Shown: in pieces, positions 30,595 to 42,349 of the stretch
Layout: every line of letters begins with the position of its first letter
Numbering within the stretch: the stretch's first letter is position 1
Origin: Viola odorata
Lineage: Eukaryota; Streptophyta; Magnoliopsida; Malpighiales; Violaceae
DNA length: 64,000 nucleotides
NCBI GenBank assembly: GCA_963691705.1
Contig: OY829538.1
Span: 48,759,151-48,823,150, forward strand
Reading direction: 5' to 3'
Position numbers and translations under genes: made by a program
Notes under the pieces: generated by a model
The model's database searches: none
Seen by the model: only the letters and a program-made list of their open reading frames with translations
What the model was told of the DNA's origin: nothing

Positions 30595-31493
30595 GATGAG
30601 TTTTAGTTCGGATTGTCTTGATAAAACCTATGTCTTTACTGGCGAAGAAATTGTCGTCACCACCGAAGATAAGGTCGAAATGCCCGACGAATTGGCCCGT
30701 TTACTAGCAAATTCAGAAAAGGAAATAACCCCTCATCGGGAGGAATTGGACGAAGTAAATTTAGGGGCAAGCAATCAGAATCAGAAGCTGGTTAAGATCG
30801 GAACCACCTTGGACACGACTCAGAGAAAGGTTGATCTCTCTCCTAAAAAACTACTCGGACATATTCACATGGTCATACGCCGATATGCCAGGTCTTGATC
30901 CTGGGATAGTCAAGCATCGTATCCCATTGAAATCTGAGTTTAAACCTGTCAAACAAAAGCTTGAAGAAAATCATCCAAAAATGGTAGTCACTCACAGAGA
31001 TTGGCATGGCATGCTTCCCTTCGCACTGCATGCTTACTGAATAGCAATCCGTACATCCACGGGGGCAACTCCCTACTCATTAGTTTACGGCATGGAAGCC
31101 ATAATTCCCCTTGAGGTAGAAATCCCTTCTCTCAGAATCCTGGCAGAGTCTGAAGTAGAAGAATCAGATTGGGCAAGAGTGAGGTACGAGCAGTTGAACC
31201 TCCTTCCCGAAAAGTGCTTGGCCGCTATCTGCCATGTGCAACTATATCAGCAAAGAATGGCCAACGCTTATAACAAGAAAGTGCGACCTCGCAAGTTCGA
31301 GGCTGGGGATTTGGTGCTGAAGAAAATTCTCACTCATCAGGAGGCCAGTCAAGGAAAGTGGGCCCCATGGTACGAGGGCCCGTATCTGGTCAAAAGTGCA
31401 TTCTCAGGGGGTGCCCTAATGCTAACCAACATAGATGGAGACGATCTCCTGAGACCGGTAAATGTCGATGCAGTCAAGAGATATTTCGCCTAA
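30595..31493 (+). pseudogene. Pol remnant of element B: RT N-terminus fused to integrase C-terminus
   Basis: The reading starts MSFSSDCLDKTYVFTGEEIV. A frameshift near 30825 leads into SLLKNYSDIFTWSYADMPGL and IPLKSEFKPVKQKL, the usual start of RT. The next residues, EENHPKMVVTHRDWHGMLPF, already belong to the end of the integrase core, followed by TSTGATPYSLVYGMEAIIPL and the integrase C-terminus ending in DAVKRYFA. RT catalytic domains, both RNase H domains and the integrase DDE core are gone. The deletion near 30962 keeps frame. A TGA at 31038-31040 replaces an Arg codon in the AYRT motif. Confidence 0.85.
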
Positions 31494-33299
31494 AGCATCG
31501 CGAACAGAGCGTTCGGTCAGACCAAAGACATAGGGTTTTATCATGACAATCTAGCACAAACATTTGTCCTGAAATTAATAAAATAAGTTTTTTCAGGAGA
31601 TGCTCATTATTTTAAAAATTTGTTGTCACCTTCTTTTTCTTAAAATTGTGAGATGACAAAAGGAGGCATGGCATAGATGGCTCCCCAGGAGTAGCTCGGG
31701 ACGTAAGACGCGTCATTTAGACTAACGCCACTAATCAATCTTCAGTTTTGCAGGGACGAAAGGTCTCACGCCTCAGCTCGTCATCACGATAGGACCAGAG
31801 AGTTCCGCTCATAGGAGCTGTTGAATTGCCGCAACAGGCCATCTTCAAGAGCGAATCAGGAAAGATTTTAAGACAAACCATCACCATCTAAAGTGAAATT
31901 TCTTTTCCTCGCAGTGCTACCAGCACAACCGGCATCGCAAACAACCGGTCTCAAAGGACTAAATGCTAGACCAAAGTCACAAAGCCCACCCTACGCCGGC
32001 CGAGCTGTCAGAACACTAGCAACGTCGACTCCCATCTCCGTTCACCTATTCGGAGGAGCTCATCACCAAAACGCCATGGTCGCCCAGCACACCCTTGCAA
32101 CTCCTGGAAAAAGCACGACAAAAAGCTGTCCTCCTAGGACCACCATCAACATACTTAATGCAGTCTTGTTCAAGACGTTTCCCAACACGGTAAAGATCAA
32201 TCCTTCAATTGAGGGACAGCCGGACTGCAAGTATCACCTACGCCAAGGCAAGAGCTACGGCAAAGCAGCTAACAACAAAGCCATCATCAACCAACATCCG
32301 ACACAAGTCACACTCAGTGACCCACAGATTCCCCGTCTAAAAGGGAGAGCTTAAAACTTATCAATCACATTACCTTTGCTAAAATAAGTTATCTTGCATT
32401 TACTCCTCATTAGTTCTCGCCATATCTTTTTCAAGGACCGAGTCACCCCCATTCATTGCCTGCAGAAGAACGGTAAGCAAACGCCCTTGCAGCCCCGCTG
32501 CACATCACGGGGACAGAGAGTTTTCCCCTTTATCCCCGAGCAACCACGAAGCCAATCAGCGAAGGTCCAGCAGGACCGGCAAGCAAATGAACCGAATGCA
32601 GATCTCGTCCTCACTACGGCTCAGATCGGCAGTTCCCGCAAAACAGCTGAAAAAGAAACCAATCAAAGCAAAGCGTCCCAGAACTAGGACCACGTCATAG
32701 GCACCCTCGAAAAGTCGGGTTAAAGGAAGGGAGAATCCCTGAACTTATCTCATTTTTATTTTCAGATTAATTTCCCTTTCCGCTCTATTTTCCCCTCTGC
32801 ATCTCACAGGGACTTGAAGCATCTCACTGTCATCCGCGTGGAGCATGTGGAAGACGCCCTTGCAGCCTCGCTGCACATTTCAGGGGAGTCCATCTTTCTT
32901 TCCCTTTACTTAAATTTGTTTTCATTCTTGCTCGCTTTGTTAGCTTTAAGTCGAGTACGGTCGTCTGGCCCACTGGGGGCAACCTTAGGTTCTCGTTAGA
33001 ACTTTGCAAAAAAGTCGTCCCCCACATCCTAGCAATCAAACCACCGAGCAATCAAACCACCAAGCAATCAAACCATCAAGCAATCAAACCATCAAGCAAT
33101 CAGACTATCAATCAATCAAACCATCAATCAGTCAAAAAATCAAAAATCAATCAAAATCCCTTTTAATCCGACTAAAAAAAGCATACTACTCTCATAAGCA
33201 TTTTCATGCATTGCATAGGTCGGGAATGTCCAATCCCTCTGTCAAAAAAAAACATCCATCTAAATTACGTGCCATGCATGATATCACTTATTTGCTCTT
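31494..33299 (+). other. Element B 3' UTR, proximal part
   Basis: This is non-coding. Open frames (31893-32354, 32394-32687) have biased composition and no domain. A motif CGCCCTTGCAGCC(C/T)CGCTGCACAT occurs twice (about 32484 and 32857). A PPT-like ACTGGGGGCAACC is at 32972-32984. A 16-bp repeat (CAATCAAACCATCAAG type, about six copies) spans 33032-33130. Confidence 0.5.
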
Positions 33300-34560
33300 A
33301 TATCCGCGGTTTGCTCCGACGTAAGCAGTCATAGATAAATCCCGGTAAGCATCTTTGAGCCATCGCGCCTTATCCTTCATGAGTGTAAGAGCCTGACTAG
33401 GTACTAGTTGAGTTCGCATAATATCCAGGGTACATGCGCCATTAGACATGGGATAGCTATAAAATGACGTGGGACTTTTACGATCTTCTTCATTTTTTCA
33501 TTTTCTTCCCTCTTTCCACCATATGCCATCACTCTTACCAAAACCTTCACTATCACTCATACCCCGGGAGCCAAGGAGCAGTCTCAGCTAAGACTGCCAA
33601 CCAGAAATGAAAGCACGTCGAGTCCAAGAACACGATGAAGGAGACAGAAAAGGTCACAAGGAAATCGCTAAGGACTATCACCGAAAAAGGGGGCAGCAAC
33701 GATGAAGGCCGAGGCCTCAAGACAGAAGGGGAAGAGATCAAGACGAAAGTTGTGCTTGCTCTGCTCTGATGCATTTCAAATAAAAAAAATAAAAAATAAA
33801 AAATAAAAAGAAAAAAAAAGAAGAGAAAAAAATCAAGAAAAAAATCAAAAGAAAAAATAAGAAAAAAGAAAAGAGAAATGCTTAGAGACATTCGAAGAAT
33901 ACAAACAATCGAAGAGCCGAAGCAAGCACAACCCGGGGACAACTCAATTCGAGAAATCTCGAAGAAAATTTCCCCAGTGAACTCGAGCAAAAAGGGGCCA
34001 AAGCCAACTCGAGAAATCTCAAAGCAAGCATCCCTAGTAAGGACACGAGGAGAAAAAAAGGCCCCAGGCCAACTCAAGAAGTGAGTCGTAAAAAGAATAG
34101 CAACGACACTCCCCAGTAAAGACTCTAGCAAAGGGCCCCTGGCCGAACGAAAATCACCCCCAGCAAGGATCCCAGAGCTCACGCACTCTGTCCAGAAAGC
34201 CTCCCCAGCAAAACGCGAAAGGACTCGCGCACCTCGCCCTCATCAGGGCCAATCAACAAAGCATCATTCATCAAAAACCTTCCAACTCATCAGCAAAGCA
34301 ATCTTTTCCAAAACAAGCTCCTTTCCGGACATTTCATGTCCTTTCATTCTTTTTCGTAAAAGTCCCATCGATTATTAGAATGCCCATGCATGTGCATCTT
34401 CATTTGAAGTCTATTCACTCGGATTGACATTGCGAATTGAAAATTATGTATCATGTTAGTTGCATCTTTATGAGCGTAAAACACTTAGCCTTGTTTCAGA
34501 GTTGAGTGCAAACACTAATATCAGGTGAGGGTTGCTTACGGCTGCAAATCGTAGGAAAGT
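33300..34560 (+). other. Conserved 3' UTR module of element B
   Basis: In element orientation block 2 comes first (about 33300-33480: CATAATATCCAGGGTACATG and ACATGGGATAGC), then an A-rich purine tract (33780-33880), then block 1 (about 34375-34545: GCCCATGCATGTGCATCTTC, TTCACTCGGATTGACATTGC and AAACACTAATATCAGG). It is orthologous to 7130-8350 in element A, 62560-63720 in element F and, less completely, 38500-39600 in element C. Confidence 0.7.
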
Positions 34561-34637
34561 CTTGTCCTTGGGGTCGTTACCTCCTGAACAAGATGCAGAT
34601 GCATTCTAGGTTCATATCAAGGCCGATGGTAACAAAA

Positions 34638-35115
34638 GCGTTTTTATCCTCCTAGAGCGATCATTTGCATTTTTCTCCTCCTAGAGTTGACATCATATAG
34701 TCCCTCCTCCTAGAGTGATATCATCTACGTTTCCTCCTCCTAGAGTGACCTTAGTTTAATTTCTGCACCTCGCGTCTTCTCCTACGGGATTAAACGTCAT
34801 TTAAATTTCCGCATTTACATTTCCTCCTCCTAGAGTGACAGCTTTATATTTCCTCCTCCTAGAGTGACACCTTTATATTTCCTCCTCCTAGAGTGACAGC
34901 TTTATATTTCCTCCTCCTAGAGTGACAGCTTTATATTTCCTCCTCCTAGAGTGACACCTTTATATTTCCTCCTCCTAGAGTGACAGCTTTATATTTTCTC
35001 CTCCTAAAGTGACAGCACGTATTTCCTCCTCCTAGAGTGACATCATGCATTTCCTCCTCCTAGAGTGACATCATTTGCACTTCCTCCTCCTAGAGTGACA
35101 TCATCAGGACAAATC
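34638..35115 (+). repeat. Tandem array in element B 3' UTR (29-30 bp unit)
   Basis: About 15 copies of a unit with core TCCTCCTCCTAGAGTGACA; the middle copies are nearly identical at 29 bp. The array sits between the conserved module and the PPT, the usual place for such arrays in Tat elements. Confidence 0.88.
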
Positions 35116-35328
35116 ATTCGTATTTCTGCGAACCGCGCATTATCCTCCCAAAGCAACGTCCGTTACATGTCAAATGCCTATCCCCCCCAGTGGAGCTGTC
35201 ATTTATATTTTCGTAAAACTATCTTCCATTCCTGGTAGAATAGTTGTCATTTACATTTTCCGTAACATATGTTTTTATCAATACTCGAGCAGATCTAAGT
35301 TTACATCTTTGCAGGATCAGCAACCTAC

Positions 35329-35470
35329 CTCCTCCCAGAGTGACAGCAACGGATCTACCTCCTCCCAGAGTGACGGCTACAACATATCTCCTCCCAGAGT
35401 GACATCAATCTCCTCCTCCCAAAGTGACATCAATCAACTACCTCCTCCCAGAGCAACATCATCACTGTAA
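35329..35470 (+). repeat. Second short tandem array in element B 3' UTR
   Basis: Five or six imperfect units carry the core CTCCTCCCAGAGTGACA. They are related to the preceding array, with CTAG changed to CCAG. Confidence 0.8.
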
Positions 35471-35513
35471 GCTTGAGGTAAGACATGTTGTGTCGCCAAA
35501 ATTTGGATATATA

Positions 35514-35572
35514 GGGGCAACTGTCTTTACTGCTTATCAAATCCTTCGATAAGACAGTAAAGAGGGGGCAAC
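35514..35572 (+). promoter_or_regulatory. Element B polypurine tract with adjoining hairpin
   Basis: TCTTTACTGCTTATC (35524-35538) pairs with GATAAGACAGTAAAGA (35548-35563) with one bulged A, leaving a 9-nt loop. The 3' arm runs straight into the PPT AGAGGGGGCAAC, which ends at the LTR start. A GGGGCAAC copy at 35514-35521 flanks the other arm. Confidence 0.8.
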
Positions 35573-36641
35573 TGTTGATACCCGAATTTTGACGCCAATT
35601 TTACTTAATTTTAGCATTTCTGTTATTTAGTTAATTTACAGTCATTTTCAGTTGATTTAATGTCGCTAGCATTTTTAGGTGTTTCGTTGCATTTTAGCAT
35701 CATCGTTAGCATCGTCAGTTTTCGAAATCGCATTTTTAATTTTTCGGCATGTATTTTCATTATTATTATCATTAATATTTTTAGCCTTAAAAATCACATT
35801 TTTAACTATCCGGCAGTCATTTGCTAGTTTTTTCTTCGTTTTAGGTCATCTCATGATTTTTAGGATTTTTAATATTTTAGCGTAGTTTTTAGTATTTTTA
35901 TTTTTTATTATTATTTTCATTCGAGCTTTTATTGGACCCGAGTAAGCTCGCTCGGACAATAGCTTGACTTTAAAATGTTTTCCATCAACTAGTTGCTAGC
36001 TTTTTTTCTGCTCGCAACGGTCTACAGCGTTTTGTGTAATTTTCGACGTAACGTCTTTATTTTTCCGTTCAAACGTTTCATGTTTTTTAACGCGAAAATA
36101 AACACGTTAAATGAAAAATTCTCGTCATTCGCTGTAGATGGTTAAACCCGTCGTATTTTTCTCTACGCGACGGTACCTTCGGCTCGAAAAGTCAGAATGT
36201 TTGTTCGCAGGAACCGGCTCGAGGCCATTTAAATCAGATGAAGGGCCATTTAATCATGGTCGTTGATCTAGTCAACCAAGGAAAGTCAACCAGATCAACG
36301 GCCCTTGAATTACCTAGCATGGCGCACATGCACAGTGGCCGTTGGAGTGCAGCGAAGCAGACCACCGGGATTACCTGCTCCCATCGCTTCCTAGCTCGAG
36401 CCCGTAGCTCCCTATCCCGTCCAGCCATCATCACGGCTCCCCTAGCCTCGCCAGCTCACGATCGAGCCCCTCCACGCGCAGCTCCTCGTTCGGCCATCCA
36501 CGCGATCTTTGGCTATAAATACAAGCCATCCTTCATCGTAAAAACGGTCCGAATTTTGCATGAGAAGGCCACTGCCCATCTCCATTTTCCTGTCCAATTC
36601 ACACACCCTCATTCCCGTTCCTCACCTTCGTCCGCACGCAG
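35573..36641 (+). repeat. Element B 3' LTR, left part
   Basis: It is orthologous to 20506-21573 of the 5' LTR and ends with the CGCAG duplicated by element C (36637-36641). It contains the U3 palindrome and the TATA box near 36512. Element C inserted about 125 bp downstream of the TATA box. Confidence 0.93.
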
Positions 36642-38275
36642 TGATCGTCAGTCAAATATACTTAAATTTATCCTGATGCCTAAATGCACAAAGTAATATG
36701 TATAGAGCAAGTCAGGGTCGAACCACAGAGAATGAAGGACTAATTTGCTAGTGACTAGTATGACAAGGCAATATGCAACAAATCTAACCAAAGTAACAAT
36801 AACAGGGGGGTTTTATGTTGATTAATAAGTTAATCAACGCAGAGTAGGGGAGCTAACAAAACAGAATTGGAAAGTACTTATCTAGGGCACGAAAGTAAAT
36901 CGTAATCCAGGGCAAGAAATGTAAAGTGTAATCCAGAGCAAGAGATGCAAACAGATCGAATGCGGGAAAAGTAATGAAAAGGATATTAATCAAATGAGAC
37001 GAGATCTTAGCGAAAAGTGCTCCATTGGGTTGTTTTCTAGGTCGGCTAGTCATTGGTGCAGAAGTTTTCCAGACTCATGTGCAGATCTGCTATAGGGACC
37101 GCGTTTCCACACCGCATCCCCTACTTACCTTCGTAGATAAAAGTCGCCCCCCGTTTCCACATATGAGGTGACCTTGATGTTCAGCCATCCTCCCAGCTAC
37201 CATCCTTGTCATCAAAAGGTAGCCTTGACCGTCCGGCCTGTCACGGCTCGAAGTCGGGAGGCTAAATTCAGAACGCCCATGAAGGAGAGGTAAGACAGAC
37301 CTAGGGCGCGATAGCTCAGCTTGTCAGACTCGTATCGCATACCCTAGATAACTGTTTACCCCTAGGTGAGGCCTCTCGCGCTGCCTCCCCTAGGTGTCTG
37401 CTCCAACTCCAGGGCTTCGCGTCAGTTATAACCCTGGAATATGATATTACTCATGCAGAAATACTAAAAGATGATCAAGCTCTTAACATTTCTAGACAAG
37501 CATGTAATTAAATCGGTAAACAGTCATGTGTCACAAAAGAATATATTAAGCATGCATTAGACCTCTTAGCCAAACCCTACAACCCGTGGAACACCCTTCA
37601 CCAAGAAAGGGGTATTTAGCTACTCATACTATAGTATAAACAGTAGGTATATATAATCATACAATGATAAAACAAGGAATGTAAAAAGGGAGTAGAGTAA
37701 ACTGATAGATTAATTAATAATCAAAGAGGAAAGTTGTTGACAATGGCTGCTCTTGGAAGAGGAGATGATTCCCAGAAAATAAGCACTGAAATTAATGTAA
37801 GAAATTATCCTTTGGAACAGCCGTCCTTACAAAACCTTAAAACTATGCTTAAATAGCCTAAGCCTAGCTAGGAGACAAAAACAGCCAAGGGGAGAGGAAG
37901 GATCAATGAGGGCGTGACAGCACACGTCCTTGCAAAAGGAATATTCTGGGATTCCTGACACGTCTGGTATCTTCTGGAAGCGCCTGGGATTCCGTGCGGA
38001 TCTCAGAAGATGCTCTCTTTGGAAGAAGGCTCAGAACTGTCGAGGCCTTGGGACAGCGCACTGGTCTGGTTCGCGTCGAGGTCTTGACAACGTTCTTTCT
38101 TCTAGGCCTAGAAAATGGAATTCCTCAAAAATGCTCTAAAATAGCTTCTTTTCGGCCTTTTCCCTTCCTTGATGCTAATCTGCAAATAAGATTGAAATGA
38201 GGGTCAAATAGCAACATTGAGCCCCCGAAAGGGCTGGAAAGGAGGGTAAAATCTAGACCATGAAACGTGCTATCA
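36642..38275 (-). repeat. Element C 3' LTR
   Basis: On the plus strand it starts TGATCGTCAGTC and ends ACGTGCTATCA. It is the 3' LTR because the PPT (reverse complement, CATCCCCACACTGCCCC) begins just right of it. Confidence 0.93.
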
Positions 38276-38300
38276 AACATCCCCACACTGCCCCTATGCT
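38276..38300 (-). promoter_or_regulatory. Polypurine tract of element C
   Basis: The minus strand reads GGGGCAGTGTGGGGATGTT immediately before the LTR. PPT-like copies of AAGTGTGGGGA also occur at about 39054, 39168 and 39761 in the 3' UTR. Confidence 0.7.
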
Positions 38301-39904
38301 CGCCCTCGAGCATAAACAAAATTAGAAAATTCCTCGTTCCTAAACATGCCTAATCAACTTCCAACACCTAGAATTGGCGTACCATCCTACAACCTACACC
38401 CAACCAGAACACATCCAGACCTAGAAAACACCTGCATCAGGCTGATAGAATAACGACCCTATCAACCAGACTTTTCCATATCTAGCCTAGTCACCAGCAG
38501 TCCTCACAAAGATGCGTATTTGCACTCATACTCAGAATAAAATATGTGTTTAGGCTAGCACTCATGAATACAATTAACACTACACAGGCATGGTTTTCAC
38601 GTCAATCCGAGTACTGTAGAACACATGCATGGGCAATCAACAATCAGGAAAACATCGCATCAGCAAGAAGAAAGAAATGGGGTCGAAGGAGTTAGAAAGG
38701 TGAAAGAGGGGAGTAGGAGATGAACAGAAGAGAAATGAGGGGAGAAAAGAAGGAAAGAAAAGAAAGAACCAGGCAAAACCTGGTTGGATCCCTTGGCTGG
38801 GAAAAAGCGAAAGGCGAGGCAGCTTTCATCGAGGGCACGAGGTGATTCGGGGGCTAGACAAGGATCTTCTTTCTGGGCCAGGAGAGTTGTTCAAATTGAA
38901 GCTTCGGATGTGGATCTTTCTTTGATGCTAGGTGCCTTTCTCCTCTTATTTTGAGATATATATATATATATATAAAAATTAAATTTTTTTTTTTTAATTC
39001 CGGAGATGGCTCTTGATTTGGTTCCAGCATTGATGGTGACTTCTTTTTCGCTTCCCCACACTTGAATGTTTCAGAGGCTCGAATTGTATGAATGGTCTAG
39101 GGCTCGAAACTCTCTCATCTTGCCCTAGACTCCTGCTTTTTGCTCTGAAGTCTTTGCTTTTAACTCCCTCCCCACACTTAAGCTCGCCTGCTCACTTTAG
39201 GTGTCTAGCCCTCGACGTTACCCTCAACAATTGCTACCTCACCTACCAAGGAAAAAGATCAAGAAAAGGCGAATGGTTAGGAAAGAGTATGAAAGGAAGG
39301 GGAATGTCGGGGGCTCGAAAAGAAAAGAAAGAGAGGTGGGAGAAAAGAAGGAAAGAGACATTGATGCAAAGTTTTCTGTCATTTCTAAGCTTTCCCATGT
39401 CCTAACAGTGACTATACCCAGGGATATCATGCAAACTTAGACTGCGCTTAGCTAAGCATTTTTCTCAAAAATAAAAGGCATGAAGTTCAAGTATGCTCAC
39501 GGGATCAAATTATGACTACTGGTGTTGTGGCCTAGATATAGATATAAGGGCTAGCAGGTCTAAAAATGCATGTTCAGGCATAGGTGCTATGGATGCCATG
39601 TTTTTTCTATGCATCGAAAGTTGAAAAACACATGCCAAAAATGAGGGTTTGAAAATTTTCCTAGCATGGCTAAAAATAAAATCCGAAGATCATGCAATCA
39701 TGCAACAAACGTAAAAATAAACATGCAAACACACAGGCAATAGCAATAAATAACTCCCTCCCCACACTTAGGCAGCGCATTGTCCTCAATGCGGGGAGAG
39801 TATAAAAAGGAGTTCAAGAAATATAAGTACAGTACAAAGCAAAAATAGTAAATTGTTCAGTGCCCCTTTCGGGGGCTGGAGAGATAAAATTGTTCGGGGG
39901 GGGG
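38301..39904 (-). other. Element C 3' UTR with parts of the conserved module
   Basis: Block 1-like sequence lies at about 38505-38660 (TATTTGCACTCATACTCAG, GTCAATCCGAGT and ACATGCATGGGC). Block 2-like sequence lies at about 39385-39590 (TTTCCCATG, CAGGGATATCATGCAAA and GATATAAGGGCTAGCAGG). The orientation relative to the element is as in A, B and F. Also present are an (AT)n run at 38951-38971 and purine-rich stretches (38695-38775, 39250-39365). No gene is supported. Confidence 0.6.
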
Positions 39905-41914
39905 TTACTGGGGTGGCAAATTTCTCCGGGCAACTTCAGCCGTCAAAGCCTGAAGTTCCCGCAAGATAAGCTGGAGAAGCCTCGTCTGGGTCGGGTCATA
40001 AACGATGAGATGAGTCGAGGGTTGGCTTCCTGATGCAGTATGCTGGCCTTGTCGAGCTGCTTCTTCTTGAGGCACTTACTTTTCGGGGGCTGGGGGAATG
40101 GCATTGGAGTGGGGATCCGAAAGATCTGGATAGTCAAAGATACCGCCATTCTTGGTCCCGAAAACCTTCTCCGCTGCTGGGGCACAACCTGGATAAAAGC
40201 TCAACACACCACGTGAGAGACATAAATGGCCCATGACATACAAGGTTCGGATATCCAAATCCTTGAATGCCAGGGGTTCGGAAAGGTTACTAGCAGCCAG
40301 ATCAATATTACGCATTTTCACAGCAAACAGGGAGATAAGGGATCCAAAAATAGGCCCACGGCCACCATTTAATACATGCAAGACACCCGAGGCTACCCAA
40401 AAACCTAGATTGACCCTTCGTTTGTGCTTCATGCACCATAAAAAGAAAAGTTCCTGCACTGATATCTGTCCCGAGGAACCAAATCTTGCGGAAAAGGTGA
40501 GGGCTAGATACCGGTGCAGGATACGCAATGCAGGGTCAAATATTTCATGGGCTTTACTACCCTTAGCATCAAATTGAACATGAGGCTTATTGGTTAGCTC
40601 CTAAAAAGCAGCAGTAGCATCAAAAACAGAAGGGATAACAGTTAAAGCATTTTTATACCGAGGGGTATTCAAGTCATTATTTTTAACAAAACCTAACCAG
40701 CAATTAAATTCACCCAATGTCAGATGCTCCCATTTGGTGGCTAGCCTAAAATTGATCAAACCAGGGGTAAAGGAATTTGGACCGACCTTACCCTTGGGCC
40801 TAAAAGTGCCATCTACCCAAAAAGTAGTAAAAAATTCAAGGGAAAGCTCGACATAGGTCGGGTGCTCCAAATAGAACAGAGATTCCCAACCAATGTTGGT
40901 CACATAATCTCTGATCCTAGACTCAATGCCCATCTTAGCAAGAAATTCAAAATCCAGGCGCGCACATGAGCTAACGCCCTTGGAATTCAGCAAAGTCAAC
41001 TTGTCAAGAGAAGGTTTATCATTAAAGACAATTCATTCATGGGGTGAAGAAAGGTCAGAATTCACCTGGTGTGAGCCGGATCTGGGGATAGATGAAGGCG
41101 TTGGGGTCTCGACCTCGATATCCTCATCTGTTTCGGGGGCCCGAAGTTTCTTGGAGCTCGAGGGCTTGCCTGAACCGGCGAGTGAAAGTTTTCTCTTCTG
41201 GCCCACTGGTGTTTCAACCGCAGCTGGCTGATCCGCCTTGGTCGGGGCCTTGGACTTTCCCTTCTTGGTCGCTGATTTTGCTTCAGCTGCCTTCTGCTTC
41301 CTCTCTGCCTCCTCCGCAGCTTGCTGGGCCTCGAAATCTTCTTCTTCATCAGCGTCGGCGCCCTCTGCCTCTCCACTTTCTCCAGTTCCTTCCTTCATGA
41401 CCTCGGGGTCTTCATTCTCTTGGCCAATATCAGCGTCAGTTTGGGCTTCCATGACCTCGGCTTCTTCGTCAGAGATCAGGATGTCTTGGAGGACCTCTTC
41501 CACCGTTAAGACAGGCTGAGGAGATATGAAACGTTCGACGACAGCGTCTAGAGGCGACTCCTTGGATGATGTAGATGGCTTTTTGGGCTTGGGCTTGGCC
41601 GTGGACGATCCAGGGGGGAGTTTCACCATACGGCCACCTCGAGTGGTTGTCATGGTCGGAGGAACGGAGCCTGTGACTTCTATATCGTCCTCCACCGGGG
41701 TAAACTCTCTGATCTGCTCCACGGTTGTGGGTGAGCCCGCCGTAGGAGAGGGAAGGGGTCGTGGCTTGACAGACGGTGGTGTGGCTGTTTTGTATGAAGC
41801 TGAGTTTGGTGTAGCTGACTGGGATCTAGATCTGGAAGGGACTGGGCTCGAAGTGTCCACCGGCTTAGGTCCGGCAGTATTTTTGCGGGCTGGCTTTTTA
41901 GTCTTAGGTGTCAT
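39905..41914 (-). pseudogene. Env-like/ATHILA-family third ORF of element C
   Basis: One minus-strand frame of 670 codons starts at ATG 41914 (MTPKTKKPARKNTAG), with stops at 41033-41035 (TGA), 40601-40603 (TAG) and 40076-40078 (TAA). The first ~290 residues are Ser/Pro/Lys-rich and then acidic (EEVLQDILISDEEAEVMEAQ; a long Glu/Ala stretch), ending in basic nuclear-signal-like GQKRKLSLAGSGKP. The second half has the globular core seen in Athila-type env-like proteins: YVELSLEFFTTFW, INFRLATKWEHLTLGEFNCW, ARFGSSGQISVQELFFLWCM and VNLGFWVASGVLHVL. Its role is unknown; a membrane function has been proposed for the family. Confidence 0.72.
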
Positions 41915-42349
41915 TGATGGTGAGTGTAGTGAGAAAGATAGCAGTAATGGAGGTGAGAGTGAAGAGAGGATAGGGTTGCGTGTTTGGTGAGGGAGAGAGG
42001 TGAAAGTGATAGGGTTGAAAGTGATATGAGTGAAAATATGTGGGAGCGTGGGAGAGAGAGTGGAAATCACAGCTGGCAATAAATGGTGCAGCTTTTTCAT
42101 TGATGAGGTCTGCGTTTTCTGCGGCTTGACAGGCGACGTGGCACCCTGGGCGTGGAGCACGATGACCAACGCGTATCCCAACTGCCCAAAAAGGATGGCA
42201 ACTTTTAAATTTCAAAATGGCAGTTGGTACATTTAAGATATGGACAAAAAGAAAGAATAAAGGTGAGTTAATGCTAATAAAAAGGAATAAAATCATAGGG
42301 AAAGGGAAAGGTAAGAGATATATACAAGGAATAAAACATGGAAATAAAA
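41915..42349. other. Spacer between integrase and env-like ORF of element C
   Basis: About 430 bp. The env-like frame stays open upstream of 41914 to 42181, but that part (HTHLTFNPITF-like, Ser/Leu-rich) looks like leader sequence. A splice acceptor or internal promoter for the third ORF would be expected here; none is convincing. Confidence 0.4.

Noticed and set aside
31893..32354. A 153-codon plus-strand ORF in element B 3' UTR
   Set aside because: No counterpart in A or F, no recognisable domain, and biased composition; probably chance.
34638..35115. CRISPR-like appearance of regularly spaced repeats
   Set aside because: Repeats are contiguous imperfect tandem units without unique spacers, in a plant retroelement 3' UTR.
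41915..42181. N-terminal extension of the env-like ORF to 42181
   Set aside because: The extension is Leu/Ser/His-rich with no conservation signal; ATG 41914 gives the usual basic start of this protein type.
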